From NCBI GenBank assembly GCA_964521255.1, contig CAZFRM010000001.1:186001-250000 (forward strand): DNA of 64,000 bases, in the 5' to 3' direction. A model generated the notes under the pieces. That model saw only the letters and a list, made by a program, of their open reading frames with translations, had not been told where the DNA came from and searched no databases. The stretch is from ZC4RG29 sp964521255 (GTDB taxonomy: Bacteria; Bacteroidota; Bacteroidia; Cytophagales; Cyclobacteriaceae). Below are positions 54,579 through 63,764 of the stretch, piece after piece. Every line of letters begins with the position of its first letter. Position 1 is the stretch's first letter. Both the position numbers and the translations under genes were made by a program.

Positions 54579-54824
54579 TCAGATCATCAACTTCCCAATG
54601 GGTTCAAATTTCTCAAATACTTTTTCGGTGTGTGGCGCATCTGGCAATTCATCCGTTAAATCTTGTCCTGCCCAATGTTCGTAGTGTTTGCCGTTCCTCC
54701 ATAACCGCGATTGCGTTACATCGTAGATAATGCCTTTGTATGCAATCCAGATTTCCGGTTTATCTTGTCCGTTTCGCAAGGCGAGTTGGGACCGGGTATA
54801 TAAAATCAATTCACGATCACTCAT
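54579..54824 (-). CDS. cytochrome b5-like domain protein
   Basis: 81 aa. ILYTRSQLALRNGQDKPEIW then IAYKGIIYDVTQSRLWRNGK and HYEHWAGQDLTDEL give the cytochrome b5/steroid-binding fold in a short form; the second half has candidate His ligands, but the HPGG motif of true cytochromes b5 is absent, so haem binding is uncertain. The ATG overlaps the stop of the RDD gene by four bases. Confidence 0.82.
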   Translation of the reverse strand: MSDRELILYTRSQLALRNGQDKPEIWIAYKGIIYDVTQSRLWRNGKHYEHWAGQDLTDELPDAPHTEKVFEKFEPIGKLMI

Positions 54825-55528
54825 ACCCGTGACGTGAGATAACTATAATCTTTGATAATAGTATAAAGGAATTTTACCGGTGGCATGTCGCTGTTAATTC
54901 CAAGCATAGTTTTAATGCGCGATTCTAATTGAAGAACAGGTTTCATGTTCCCCAGTGTTCGGTTTACTTCAAGCGCTTTTTTAATAAGGTTAATATCGTG
55001 ATCAGATAGTTGGGTTACCTGGTTAAATACAGGCTCATAATTATCTTCCAGGTGCTGAATGATTTGCTGGCTGGTTACATCGCCAACGGAAACAAGTTTC
55101 ACCACCGTTGTTCCTGCCGCAAGATCGCCAAGCCGCTGTCCATAACGTGTGAGCAGCACACACGCAATAGCAATTGAACCCGAAAAGCCAATATCAACGG
55201 GCTTGAGCAACCAACGTAACAAATAATTTCCAATGGTGGGATTACTACCATCAATTCTTACCACCTTAAGGCTAAGGGCACGTTTACCTAATGACTGACC
55301 ATTCATGGAAATCTCCATGATGAGGTCATAAAAGAATATGGGGAAGTAACAAAGGATAATGATCCACTGCTCCTGAAGGCCAGCCTCAACAATCAAATAA
55401 AATATAACAAGTGCATAAGCAATAAGAATAAATGCATCGATGATAAAAGATAAAATCCGATGGAGTAATCCTGCAACGGGATAATCAATCAAAACATTCT
55501 GCGCTGTTCTTACAGTAATTATTTGCAT
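54821..55528 (-). CDS. RDD family membrane protein
   Basis: 235 aa from the ATG at 55528 (MQIITVRTAQNVLIDYPVAG); the open frame reaches 55630 but would overlap the divergent dipeptidase gene. The RDD domain has its Arg (LLHRILSFIIDAFIL), then the Asp-containing YFPIFFYDLIMEISMNGQS and KRALSLKVVRIDG. Three to four membrane helices are followed by a cytoplasmic tail of about 90 residues. RDD proteins may be ion or small-molecule transporters. Coupled to the b5-like gene. Confidence 0.88.
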   Translation of the reverse strand: MQIITVRTAQNVLIDYPVAGLLHRILSFIIDAFILIAYALVIFYLIVEAGLQEQWIIILCYFPIFFYDLIMEISMNGQSLGKRALSLKVVRIDGSNPTIGNYLLRWLLKPVDIGFSGSIAIACVLLTRYGQRLGDLAAGTTVVKLVSVGDVTSQQIIQHLEDNYEPVFNQVTQLSDHDINLIKKALEVNRTLGNMKPVLQLESRIKTMLGINSDMPPVKFLYTIIKDYSYLTSRV

Positions 55529-55575
55529 CACCTTGTATTTTATATACTTTTCGGACTTCAAAGATAATTCTAAAA

Positions 55576-56832
55576 ATGATGACGTTACGATTTCTGAGTT
55601 TCCTTCTTTTCGGGGTATTGTTGATTGCATGTAATAGAGAAACTAAAAATGATAAAGTTTTGACCGATGAAGAACTTCACGCCAAAGCCGATTCATTAGC
55701 GCATGCCATAATAATTGTGGATGGTCATGTTGATTTGCCCTATCGTTTACGTGTAATAAAATTTCGACTTGACCGTGAATATTTAGGAATACCCATCCAG
55801 TCAGCCGATGGAGACTTTGACTACGAGCGGGCCAAAAAAGGAGGACTCGATGTGCCTTTCATGTCTATCTACATTCCTTCGGAAAATCAAAAGCTTCCTG
55901 ACAGTGGAAAAGTTCTTGCCGATTCCCTGATCAATATGATTGAAGGCATTACAAAAGCCCATCCGGACAAGTTTGCTTTTGCCGGAACTCCTGCGGATGC
56001 AGAAAAGAATTTTAAAGAAGGAAAAATTTCTCTGCCGATGGGCATGGAGAATGGCGCTCCCCTCGGTAATGACTTAAACAATGTGAAATATTTTTACGAC
56101 AGGGGTATTCGCTACATTACTTTGACGCACGCAAAGGATAATCAGATATGCGATTCGTCCTACGATCCCACTAATACATGGAACGGGCTAAGTGAATTTG
56201 GTGAAAAGGTGGTTGCCGAAATGAACCGTGTAGGAATTATGGTTGATATTTCCCACGTAAGTGACAGCACATTTTATGACGTGTTAAAAATTACTAAAGC
56301 ACCCTTAATTGCTTCACATTCATCCTGCCGCTATTTCACTCCGGGCTTTCAACGCAACATGAGCGATGACATGATCAAGGCATTGGCCAAAAATGATGGT
56401 GTAATTCAAATTAACTTTGGCGCAAGTTTCCTTGATTCAGTAGCGAGAACCAATAATAACTTGAGAGATTCATTAGAAAAGATTCTCCGGCAAAAAGGAT
56501 TAACCTCGAAAGACTCCGCAGCCCAAAGTGTCATTAAAGAATTTGGAAAGAATCATGAAGAACTCTTTTCAGATGTATTGCGCGTAGCCGATCACATTGA
56601 TCATGTTGTTAAATTGGTTGGAATAAATCACGTTGGAATAGGCAGCGACTATGATGGCGTTGGCGATTCATTGCCTTTAGGTCTAAAAGATGTTTCAACC
56701 TATCCGAATCTTATTTATGAATTGCTGAAGCGCGGCTATTCGGATGAAGACATTGCAAAGATTTGTTCAGGGAATGTGTTCAGGGTTTGGAATAAAGTAA
56801 TTGAGACCAGGATGAAAGGATTTAGGGATTAA
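55576..56832 (+). CDS. membrane dipeptidase (M19, renal dipeptidase type) lipoprotein
   Basis: 418 aa lipoprotein (LLIAC lipobox). M19 motifs in order: IIVDGHVDLPYRLR (first zinc ligands), PMGMENGAPLG (bridging Glu), DISHVSDSTFYDVL and LIASHSSCRYFTPG (His ligands) and VGIGSDYDGVGDSL (catalytic Asp). It hydrolyses dipeptides, including those of D-configuration, in the periplasm. A TIM-barrel of normal length. Divergent from the RDD gene. Confidence 0.94.
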   Translation: MMTLRFLSFLLFGVLLIACNRETKNDKVLTDEELHAKADSLAHAIIIVDGHVDLPYRLRVIKFRLDREYLGIPIQSADGDFDYERAKKGGLDVPFMSIYIPSENQKLPDSGKVLADSLINMIEGITKAHPDKFAFAGTPADAEKNFKEGKISLPMGMENGAPLGNDLNNVKYFYDRGIRYITLTHAKDNQICDSSYDPTNTWNGLSEFGEKVVAEMNRVGIMVDISHVSDSTFYDVLKITKAPLIASHSSCRYFTPGFQRNMSDDMIKALAKNDGVIQINFGASFLDSVARTNNNLRDSLEKILRQKGLTSKDSAAQSVIKEFGKNHEELFSDVLRVADHIDHVVKLVGINHVGIGSDYDGVGDSLPLGLKDVSTYPNLIYELLKRGYSDEDIAKICSGNVFRVWNKVIETRMKGFRD

Positions 56833-56867
56833 CAGGATAAAATACTGTCTTCGCAGAGTCTCTTTCT

Positions 56868-57002
56868 TCAAGCCTGCCATTGAAGAAGTGTGTCTAAAGA
56901 CAACAACTTACTCGTTTGTCTTTCTAAAAGGCTATCGGGTACTTGAGCCTGAACGCACCAACATAATGATGTTAAAAACAAAATTGCAGCCAACCGAAAC
57001 AT
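56868..57002 (-). CDS. possible short exported peptide or gene 5' remnant
   Basis: 44 aa: MFRLAAILFLTSLCWCVQAQ is a convincing signal peptide, and the mature part is only VPDSLLERQTSKLLSLDTLL and four more residues. Either a small secreted peptide or the first exon-length piece of a truncated gene; the repeat zone begins right upstream of it. Confidence 0.4.
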   Translation of the reverse strand: MFRLAAILFLTSLCWCVQAQVPDSLLERQTSKLLSLDTLLQWQA

Positions 57003-57084
57003 GTTGTAAAGATAATAAATTCAATGGGTGAGTGATATTAATGCTACTACATTTTTATGTCAAGAATCATTCATTTTCCTACAG

Positions 57085-57350
57085 GCACACCGTGAGCAGT
57101 GTTGTTGGTGAAAATACTCAACAAAGGCCGGTGTGTACGACGTGAAAAAATGGGAACACCGACAAGGGCTCAGCTATGTGCGTTCCAGCCAGGTGCCCTT
57201 CTGTTATCCAGGCGCTGTGCGTTTGCTGGTGAAGAACACAGCAAAGGCGGCGTGTGTGCGAAGTCTTTTTGCTCTATCGAACTAACTCAAGCATATAACT
57301 AGGCGGCGTGTGTGCGGCTTCAAAAGCGGAAACACCAACAACGGCTAGTG
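57085..57350. repeat. imperfect-palindrome repeat cluster (two to three copies)
   Basis: Contains TTGTTGGTGAAAATACTCAACAA, in pieces, then CGTTCCAGCCAGGTGCCC, TGCGTTTGCTGGTGAAGAAC, ACAGCAAAGGCGGCGTGTGTG, and a second GGCGGCGTGTGTGCGGCTTC. It lies 3' of the ankyrin gene. No gene in 57003-57486. Confidence 0.7.
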
Positions 57351-57486
57351 TAATGATCTGTAAGTTAACTTACCGTTGGATACACTTTATCTCATTTACT
57401 GTAAGGATGTTAGGTGCTTCAAATTAGTAAATGAACTTTATAATCAGCACACTAGAGGGCACTAATCATCACCCCGTCAATTGTTA

Positions 57487-58356
57487 TCAATAGCTATCTA
57501 GATAGTTCTGCCAATTACTAGGGTACAATTGCTTTGCCTGTTCAATAGCACTTTCAGGTATTGGAATTGATCTATAATCGATGTCGTGCTCTTCCAAAAA
57601 TCGCACGACTTTCATTTTTTGTTGATATTTCTCAGATTCTATGGGAAAGAGACTAAGACGAAGTTGTTGCCACAGGTACGTCTCTTGCCCATTGTACACA
57701 TAGAAAACAGTATTAATCTCGGCTCCCTTTTCCAACAAGTACAAAACAACGTCATAATGGTCAAACACAGCCGCTGTCTTTAGCGCGCTGGCACCAAATT
57801 CATTTCGATAGTTGACATTTGCCCCGGCATCTACCAATATTTTTACTTTTTCCAGGGTATTGACACTATTAGATACATCCTCGCAGGCCGCCAAAAGTGG
57901 ACTAAATCGTGTAGTATTGCCTTCCCTCCTTGGCCCCGGCTCTACATCATTCGGATCAGCTCCATGTTGAATCAACAACCTTATGAAGGTCTCCGCATCA
58001 CTGTTGTCTGAGTCCGCAGCGATAATGAGTGCAGATGTTCCACTGTACGAATCATGGAGATTAACATTTGCACCCAACTGAAGTAACGTCTCAAACGAAC
58101 GAAGGTGATCATTTATGATTGTTAGCATGAGTAAAGTTGAGCCATATTTAGGCTCTTGATAATTCAGGTCCTGTTTCTGTTCAGTCACCAACTTTTTTAT
58201 CGATTCAGTATTTTGTTCTTGTACTGCCTGCGCAAGCTCCCAAATAGGCGTATTCTTGAACAATCTGTAATCAGTCCCGTTGTAGTTATCGGTTTGATTA
58301 CTGTGGCAGGCGACACATGAAAAAAATATACCTGCGATTAAAATAAATCTGGCCAT
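57487..58356 (-). CDS. ankyrin-repeat lipoprotein
   Basis: 289 aa from the ATG at 58356, which gives a lipoprotein signal (FFSCVAC); the frame starts 8 codons earlier at 58380. Four to five ankyrin repeats follow: GSTLLMLTIINDHLRSFETL, LQLGANVNLHDSYSGTSALI, LLIQHGADPNDV, LVDAGANVNYRNEFGASAL and LLEKGAEINTV. A protein-interaction module facing the periplasm or the cell surface. No enzyme domain. Confidence 0.88.
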   Translation of the reverse strand: MARFILIAGIFFSCVACHSNQTDNYNGTDYRLFKNTPIWELAQAVQEQNTESIKKLVTEQKQDLNYQEPKYGSTLLMLTIINDHLRSFETLLQLGANVNLHDSYSGTSALIIAADSDNSDAETFIRLLIQHGADPNDVEPGPRREGNTTRFSPLLAACEDVSNSVNTLEKVKILVDAGANVNYRNEFGASALKTAAVFDHYDVVLYLLEKGAEINTVFYVYNGQETYLWQQLRLSLFPIESEKYQQKMKVVRFLEEHDIDYRSIPIPESAIEQAKQLYPSNWQNYLDSY

Positions 58357-58554
58357 TAAAAATGAGTTTATAATGCGCATCCTAGTCTACTGATAAGATC
58401 ATCAATCATCCAATCTAACACCAGTGTATTCAACAGACTCTAGTACACCTTCTATGGAGTGTCCGTTCCAGAGCCCAGTGTTACTAACCGGAAACAATGG
58501 ATGTGTGATTCCATTTACATCAGGCATGTACCGGCCATTAGACCACCAACTATT

Positions 58555-58625
58555 GTTGTTCTCGTGCCTTTGTTGGTGTTGCGCGTATGCTTTGCGTGTT
58601 GCTCACCAACAAAACTACGCACTCT
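58555..58625. repeat. imperfect-palindrome repeat, inverted copy
   Basis: CTTTGTTGGTGTTGCGCG and TTGCTCACCAACAAAACTAC form an inverted repeat of about 11 paired bases and carry the TTTGTTGGTG core of the other repeats. It lies just 3' of the intact REP-associated transposase. No gene in 58357-58682 otherwise. Confidence 0.65.
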
Positions 58626-58682
58626 CCTAAGCGAGCGGAAAAACCTTCTTCTGTCAACCCCATTTTTACCCATCCACATGCG

Positions 58683-59201
58683 TTAAAAATTTCCATCTCC
58701 TTTTCGGTAAAATGTCGCACTCGAATACGGATAGTCCTCCGGATACTTGCAAAGCCCTGCCCTTACAGGATTGTTATGGATATAGTTAAGCTTTTGCCAA
58801 ATAGTTCCCTCAGACCATAGTGGAATACCTAATGAATTCCGTTCCCATACCTGGCGCTTCCGGTCCTTTGCGTTTACAACTAACTCATCCATCAAAATTG
58901 TATTTTGCTTATGCAAGTACTTCAATATTTGCTGGCCTGTAAACTTTAAAAAGTCGCGTTGAACATCTTCACGTTTATGATCTCCCATGATTTGCCATAT
59001 CATATGAAAATGATTGTGCATAATGACAAAAGCATAAATGATGGCACGATTGTCGTCACTTAAGAAGGACATGCTATCCGTAATGATATGTTTAATCCGG
59101 TTGTCTTCAAGCACTGGCTTCCACTCAAGGCAGGTGATCGTTGTAAACTCGGCGTATTGTTTTGCATATGTTGAATTCTTGTTTAGATCGACCATGTGCA
59201 C
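58683..59201 (-). CDS. REP-associated tyrosine transposase (Y1_Tnp, RAYT)
   Basis: 172 aa, full length (the start may be at 59195). The HUH motif is in VIMHNHFHMIWQ (about residue 63), and the helix KLNYIHNNPVRAGLC carries the likely nucleophilic Tyr; PEDYPYSSATFY ends the domain. Such single-strand transposases act on REP-type palindromes in trans and do not move themselves as classical insertion sequences. The imperfect palindromes around it are its probable substrates. Three shortened relatives follow within 5 kb. Confidence 0.93.
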   Translation of the reverse strand: MHMVDLNKNSTYAKQYAEFTTITCLEWKPVLEDNRIKHIITDSMSFLSDDNRAIIYAFVIMHNHFHMIWQIMGDHKREDVQRDFLKFTGQQILKYLHKQNTILMDELVVNAKDRKRQVWERNSLGIPLWSEGTIWQKLNYIHNNPVRAGLCKYPEDYPYSSATFYRKGDGNF

Positions 59202-59284
59202 AACGGTTATAACTATAAAGTGAGTTTACGATCTAAATGTAATCAAAATTCCTTCGTCTAAACTTGCTTTGAGCAAGATTAAGT

Positions 59285-59392
59285 GCATACCAGCCAAGTG
59301 CCATACTGTTATCCAAACTCGGTGCGTTTGTTGGTGAGAACACGCAACAAAGGCCACGTGTGTGCGAACTCCAACGACGGCATTAGTCAATG
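59285..59392. repeat. imperfect-palindrome repeat
   Basis: CCAGCCAAGTGCC, TGTTATCC, GGTGCGTTTGTTGGTGAG, AACACGCAACAAAGGCC, CGTGTGTGCGAACTCC and ACGACGGCATTAG in order, the best example of the family. Its right end is nine bases from the stop of the DUF922 gene. Confidence 0.75.
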
Positions 59393-59400
59393 GTACCTGG

Positions 59401-59964
59401 CTAATTACAAGAACATATTACTGTATCAGAATATGCATTCAGCTCTAACAGTTCATTTGCAATCTTTTGACTCCAAATGTTCTGACTTGTACTGTTTGTT
59501 CCATAGAAGGTTTGCTGATCATATTCATCACTAATAGAATCGTAGCAATCAAGAGCTAAATCAAGTTCAGCATCCAAAGAGACTTCTTTACACAATTCAG
59601 TTAATTCTAGTAAACGTCTCCTCAATTTCCTTGCACATATCTCAGTCAAATCAAAGTGGCCTCTTTCATGAGCCAATAAAGCTTCACTAGTAGCAGTTTT
59701 CCATGATTCATTACAGTAAAAAATAGATTTCAATTCATAACATGATTTATTACCTAAGCTTTCACTACTAAAAAATTTTATACCAGTGGCCGATACGGCT
59801 TTAGATTTCCGGCCATTAAACGTATGGTGGATTGTATCCGGCCTTCCCAAAAAATCCGACCACTCAATTAAATTTGACGAAGACCATAACCTGATTGGTT
59901 CATCCATTACCTGAGAATAGGTGGGGTAACTTAAAACTAAGCATATGACAAAAATCAATCTCAT
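59401..59964 (-). CDS. DUF922-type exported putative zinc protease
   Basis: 187 aa with a signal peptide (YPTYSQ). LLAHERGHFDLTEICARKLR contains HExxH (HERGH) in the DUF922 context, and IEWSDFLGRPD is the family start. The family is annotated as secreted Zn-dependent protease, with little experimental work. Its ATG overlaps the stop of the OmpA-like relic (TAATG), so the two were one operon. Confidence 0.82.
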   Translation of the reverse strand: MRLIFVICLVLSYPTYSQVMDEPIRLWSSSNLIEWSDFLGRPDTIHHTFNGRKSKAVSATGIKFFSSESLGNKSCYELKSIFYCNESWKTATSEALLAHERGHFDLTEICARKLRRRLLELTELCKEVSLDAELDLALDCYDSISDEYDQQTFYGTNSTSQNIWSQKIANELLELNAYSDTVICSCN

Positions 59965-60340
59965 TAATTCTCCTTGAATTCAAGTTTAAATGCAGAACTC
60001 GTAGTTCCATCAAGATCTCTATATAATGGTCGGCTACCAAATTGAATTTGACTCTCAGGAACCCCCATGTCCATCAAAGCCTTTTTAACTGCGTTAGCTC
60101 GATCATCAAGGAGATTATCAAGAGTCTTGCCACCTGATCCTTCAACAATTTTGCCAGTATCGCTTGACCATGTCAAAGTTGGTAGTCGCTCTAATTATAA
60201 CTTTAAGATGAGGGTTTAGAATAAGGGAGCTATAGGCGTCTGATAGCGTCCTCTTTATACCACTTTCATTGAGAAATTCAGAAGTGCCTCCCTTAAATGT
60301 ATTACTACGAACTAATAATTCATCCCCGCTTCTATACCGT
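59964..60340 (-). pseudogene. OmpA-like domain gene, truncated and frameshifted
   Basis: The frame from about 60340 reads GDELLVRSNTFKGGTSEFLN, then HLKVIIRATTNF, where it slips by one base near 60175 into LTWSSDTGKIVEGSGGKTLD, NLLDDRANAVKKALMDMG and VPESQIQFGSRPLYRDLDG, the second half of an OmpA-type domain. The upstream part runs into the palindrome repeat at 60352-60414, so the N-terminus is lost. Confidence 0.65.
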
Positions 60341-60351
60341 TTCTTCTCTTT

Positions 60352-60420
60352 CCCCAGCCCTTGTTGGTGTTCTTCACCAACAAGCCTACTGCACGACGAG
60401 CACCACCACCCCACTCATGC
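60352..60420. repeat. TTGTTGGTGTTCTTCACCAACAA hairpin with tail, copy 1
   Basis: CTTGTTGGTGTTCTTCACC and its complementary arm make a 9-10 bp perfect hairpin, followed by GCCTACTGCACGACGAGCAC. The same 90 bases recur at 62472 and 63688, each time 3' of a shortened transposase copy. Confidence 0.8.
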
Positions 60421-60467
60421 ATAAAATTAAACTCAATCATCCCATCAATATGAGTTAAAAAATTCCA

Positions 60468-60725
60468 TCATCTATCGGCATTCTTATAAAATCCTGCACT
60501 TGAATACTCGTAATCTTCAGCATACTTACAAAGTCCTGCTTTTACAAGATTGTTATGAATATAATTAAGTTTTTGCAAAATAGCTTTGACTGACCACAGT
60601 GGAATACCCAGTGAATTTCGTTCCCATACCTGCCGCTTTCTGTCTTTTACATTTACCAATAACTCATCCTGTATGGCTGAATTTTCATTACGTAAAACTT
60701 TCAGTATTTGCTGGCCTGTAATCAA
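60468..60725 (-). pseudogene. REP-associated transposase, C-terminal half
   Basis: 85 aa: TGQQILKVLRNENSAIQDEL, DRKRQVWERNSLGIPLWSVK and KLNYIHNNLVKAGLCKYAED. The HUH half is missing; the copy ends abruptly at 60726, where a palindrome repeat (CGTTCCAGCC...) begins. Inactive. Confidence 0.85.
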
Positions 60726-60729
60726 TTAT

Positions 60730-60848
60730 TCGTTCCAGCCAAGTGCCCTTCTGTTATCCAGGCGCAGTGCGTTTGCTGGTGAAGAACCTGTCTGCAGGCA
60801 GGCTCACAAAGGCTGCGTGTGTGCGAACTCCAACAACGGCATTAGAGA
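60730..60848. repeat. imperfect-palindrome repeat with inner palindrome
   Basis: Same order of blocks as 59285-59392, with CCTGTCTGCAGGCAGG inserted in the loop. It lies 60 bases 3' of the beta-barrel gene. Confidence 0.75.
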
Positions 60849-60910
60849 CAAAAATTCAGGACCTGGTTTCTTTCAATCTCATTTTTACCAAATAATTTGA
60901 CAAAATGCTA

Positions 60911-62125
60911 CTAAAATGTGTAGCCCAGTATGAATACAGTAGAGCTATAATTAGCTTCCCCAGGATTATGAAATAGGATATCATGGTTCATTTGATAGCG
61001 TATTTCTACACCATATTTGTTCTTGAACTTATAGCCTGCCCCTACAGCCGGAAAAAATCCTGAGCCAATCTTCACCGGGCTATACAAATCTGATCCATCG
61101 GTTTTACTGAATTTTATTGATGAGTTGAAACTAACATCGAGTACGCAAAGGACGTTTACAAAAAAATTGGAATTTCCACCCGGGAAAATATAATACCTTA
61201 GACCAACGGGGAATTCAATAGACTTGTAATCAATATTGACGGCAACCACACCGTAAACAGAGTATGTATTTATTGATTGCTCTGGAGAATACTGAAAAGT
61301 CGGCTCAGCCAAAATTGCCCACTTATTTTTGTTAAAGGGCAATATATACTCTGTTTCAACGCCAAACCGAAAACCAAGCTTATTATTGAAATCAGTGTTA
61401 AAATAATGCAAATACAAGTTTCGCATAGCTATGTCAGCCACGCTCAAGCCTGGCCTGACCGTGAGATTGAATAGATTCCGTTTTGTCGTTGTTGCAGGAT
61501 TGACATAGTTAGGGTCACTGCATTTGTTATACCTGACGAATAATCGTTCAAGATCGCGCTTATTATAATTCAATTTTTCGAAATCATATTTATCCAATGC
61601 CTGGCAGGTTAAGCGCTGAGAAAGTTCTTGTTTAAAGGCATTATTCTGAATGACTTGGGCGCCAAACTTGTATAATTTATAAACTAATGGATCAATCTCT
61701 TTATCCGGGAGTTTATAGAAGAACCTGGTTAGGTTGCCATCCTCATAACTATACAGCGTGGCTTTACCATCAACAACTGTTTTTAGAAACAGTATTTCTT
61801 CCTTAAAAGTTGGGTTTCGTTCGTTGGATAAATTACTCAGGTCATCAAGCGATCTGTCTATTTTTACTTTTGCGCGTACATACTTGAATGAACCGTCTAC
61901 TCTAAATTCTTTAGTAGTTTTTATCGTTGCCGTATTTACTTCTCCGTTCTCTGACAACTTATATTGAAACGCTGTAGGGTTATCCTTCCAGTCAATATTT
62001 TTGATAAAGCAATCTGTCTTTTGACCGGACTCATCAATAAAATATCCTTTTTCAAAAATTATTTGTGAAAAGGAATTTAAATATACCAATGACAGGACGG
62101 CAAGGAACAAAAGTTGTTTTTTCAT
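60911..62125 (-). CDS. outer-membrane beta-barrel protein
   Basis: 404 aa from the ATG at 62125 (MKKQLLFLAVLSLVYLNSFS), a clean signal peptide; the frame starts 13 codons earlier at 62164. Residues 20-210 are a soluble domain (FEKGYFIDESGQKTDCFIKN, FKYVRAKVKID) seen in Bacteroidota outer-membrane proteins, and the last 180 residues form a barrel of about 8-10 strands (FGVETEYILPFNKNKW ... GAGYKFKNKYGVEIRYQ) ending in Phe (ILGYTF). Binding partner unknown. Confidence 0.82.
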   Translation of the reverse strand: MKKQLLFLAVLSLVYLNSFSQIIFEKGYFIDESGQKTDCFIKNIDWKDNPTAFQYKLSENGEVNTATIKTTKEFRVDGSFKYVRAKVKIDRSLDDLSNLSNERNPTFKEEILFLKTVVDGKATLYSYEDGNLTRFFYKLPDKEIDPLVYKLYKFGAQVIQNNAFKQELSQRLTCQALDKYDFEKLNYNKRDLERLFVRYNKCSDPNYVNPATTTKRNLFNLTVRPGLSVADIAMRNLYLHYFNTDFNNKLGFRFGVETEYILPFNKNKWAILAEPTFQYSPEQSINTYSVYGVVAVNIDYKSIEFPVGLRYYIFPGGNSNFFVNVLCVLDVSFNSSIKFSKTDGSDLYSPVKIGSGFFPAVGAGYKFKNKYGVEIRYQMNHDILFHNPGEANYSSTVFILGYTF

Positions 62126-62470
62126 CTGTACACTACGTTTAGCCAATACTACTGCGGGGTGCATGATGGCTGCTAATCTATTCTTCTCCTAAATTTTCAG
62201 AGAGACCAATGCCAGTCATTACCTGGTCGCTCTGATTTTCAGGGCGCAAAGATGAATAAATAAGTCAGAGGATCAAATACCGGAATTTGGCGGAGCCGGT
62301 GAATACATTACATCGGTAAGGCTAGTCAGGAATTCTCTCCCAACTGCGGAATGGCCAATAAAAATTACCGAACAGAAAAATCAGAACGCTTATAAGAAAT
62401 GTTTAAATGCCTGCACATGTGAGCACAGGAAATTTCAAAAGGAAGTCTCCTGCTCCGGAAAAGAGAGGCC
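62126..62470. other. no gene seen
   Basis: Upstream region of the barrel gene; mixed sequence with no supportable frame or RNA gene. Confidence 0.4.
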
Positions 62471-62471
62471 A

Positions 62472-62556
62472 CCCCAGCCCTTGTTGGTGTTCTTCACCAA
62501 CAAGCCTACTGCACGACGAGCACTACCACCCCACTCATGCATAAAATTATACTCAA
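62472..62556. repeat. TTGTTGGTGTTCTTCACCAACAA hairpin with tail, copy 2
   Basis: Near-identical to 60352-60420 and continuing in identity into the neighbouring transposase relic, so repeat and gene moved or were copied together. Confidence 0.8.
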
Positions 62557-62784
62557 TCATCCATCTATATGAGTTAAAAAATTCCATCGTCTATCGCCAT
62601 TCTTATAAAATCCTGCACTTGAATACGCGTAATCTCCCGCATACTTACAAAGTCCTGCTTTTACAGGATTGTTATGAATATAATTAAGTTTTTGCCAAAT
62701 AGCTTTGACTGACCACAGTGGAATACCCAGTGAATTTAGTTCCCATACCTGCCGTTTTCTGTCTTTTGCATTTACCCATAACTA
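62557..62784 (-). pseudogene. REP-associated transposase, C-terminal third
   Basis: Reads KDRKRQVWELNSLGIPLWSV, KAIWQKLNYIHNNPVKAGLC and SSAGFYKNGDRRWNFLTHID, then stop at 62557. N-terminal and HUH parts absent; cut at the repeat starting 62785. Confidence 0.85.
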
Positions 62785-62850
62785 GTGCGTTTGCTGGTGA
62801 AGAACACCCAGCAAAGGCGACGTGTGTGCGAACTCCAACAACGCATTAAG
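62785..62850. repeat. imperfect-palindrome repeat, right half
   Basis: GTGCGTTTGCTGGTGAAGAA, CACCCAGCAAAGGCGACG, TGTGTGCGAACTCCAACAAC. The left third (CCAGCCAAGTGCC) is missing, so it is a partial copy fused to the transposase relic. Confidence 0.75.
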
Positions 62851-63125
62851 ATCCTATAGTTCTGTCAACAAGTTGTCCTTTCGACATATCATCAACGGTT
62901 CATTTTCATTCAGCTTCTTTACACTCACCTGACCCCGACTTATCGAGGCCTTTCAGCTAAACGTTCAGCACCATGTCTTTTGAACACAACACTTTAGCCG
63001 GTTTAAACACCCTAACCGCATAGTGTGTGTGAAGGGCCCGCCTTCATCTTTTATACAGCATGTTAAAGAACTATCCTCTATCTTTAACTTCGTGGCACAC
63101 CGCTGCGAAGAAGGGAAACAAAAGG
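62851..63125. other. no gene seen
   Basis: About 275 bases 3' of the lipoprotein gene; contains AGTGTGTGTGAAGGGCCCGCC, in parts like the repeats above, but no supportable gene. Confidence 0.4.
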
Positions 63126-63548
63126 TTATTCAATTGTGTCGCTATTTTTTATTCTGCCCAAGGAATCAAAAGAAATGGAGAATGTTTTCACAGTATCAAT
63201 AAGGTGAGGAGTTGAGTGATATTTTTTATACTCCGAGTAGCTAACATAAGTCATGTGGGGAATTCCTCCCTTCGTTTCAAGAATAAAAGGAGCATCAACA
63301 TCCCCATCATCAATGAATATTTGCATCATAATGTCTATCTTTTTTTGATCCCTTATTCCATGATTCGTCCTTAAATCCTCTTCAACTTTCTGATAATAAC
63401 TCTTTAGCTCAACTTCCATTTGGCTTAACTCCACGAGTTTGCCCTTTTCTTTTTCGCTAGAGTGATCTCTATCCTGTCTATTACAACTTATACTTGACAA
63501 CAGCAATGAAAAAGTCAACAGCAAACCACTAAGTACAAAAGTTTTCAT
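63126..63548 (-). CDS. hypothetical lipoprotein
   Basis: 140 aa. Good lipobox (LLSSISC) after a hydrophobic signal, then a charged spacer (DRDHSSEKEKG), an amphipathic helix (SQMEVELKSYYQKVEEDL) and a beta-rich end (APFILETKGGIPHMTYVSYS). No family recognised. Single gene. Confidence 0.72.
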   Translation of the reverse strand: MKTFVLSGLLLTFSLLLSSISCNRQDRDHSSEKEKGKLVELSQMEVELKSYYQKVEEDLRTNHGIRDQKKIDIMMQIFIDDGDVDAPFILETKGGIPHMTYVSYSEYKKYHSTPHLIDTVKTFSISFDSLGRIKNSDTIE

Positions 63549-63687
63549 TTTGTTTTATTTAATTGGTAACATACTTTCCGGTTTTTTCTCTTCTCTGCTC
63601 AATTGGTGGTCCATCAAGCTTGTTAATATTCACTTTTCTTCTTCGCAGAGTCTCCCGCTTCGGGGACTCCTGCGCTGCGCTTCCCCT

Positions 63688-63764
63688 GCCTTTGTTGGTG
63701 TTCACCAACAAGCCTACTGCACGACGAGCACTACCACCCCACTCATGCATAAAATTATACTCAA
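63688..63764. repeat. TTGTTGGTG/CACCAACAA hairpin with tail, copy 3
   Basis: CTTTGTTGGTGTTCACCAAC, with the TTC loop shortened from TTCTT, then the same GCCTACTGCACGACGAGCAC tail as copies 1 and 2. A second palindrome, CCCGCTTCGGGG, precedes it. Confidence 0.8.

Noticed and set aside
55529..55630. Longer start for the RDD protein
   Set aside because: It would overlap the divergent dipeptidase gene and has no RDD-like sequence.
57099..57302. 67-codon plus-strand frame
   Set aside because: It lies entirely within the palindromic repeat cluster; similar frames appear in every copy of the repeat.
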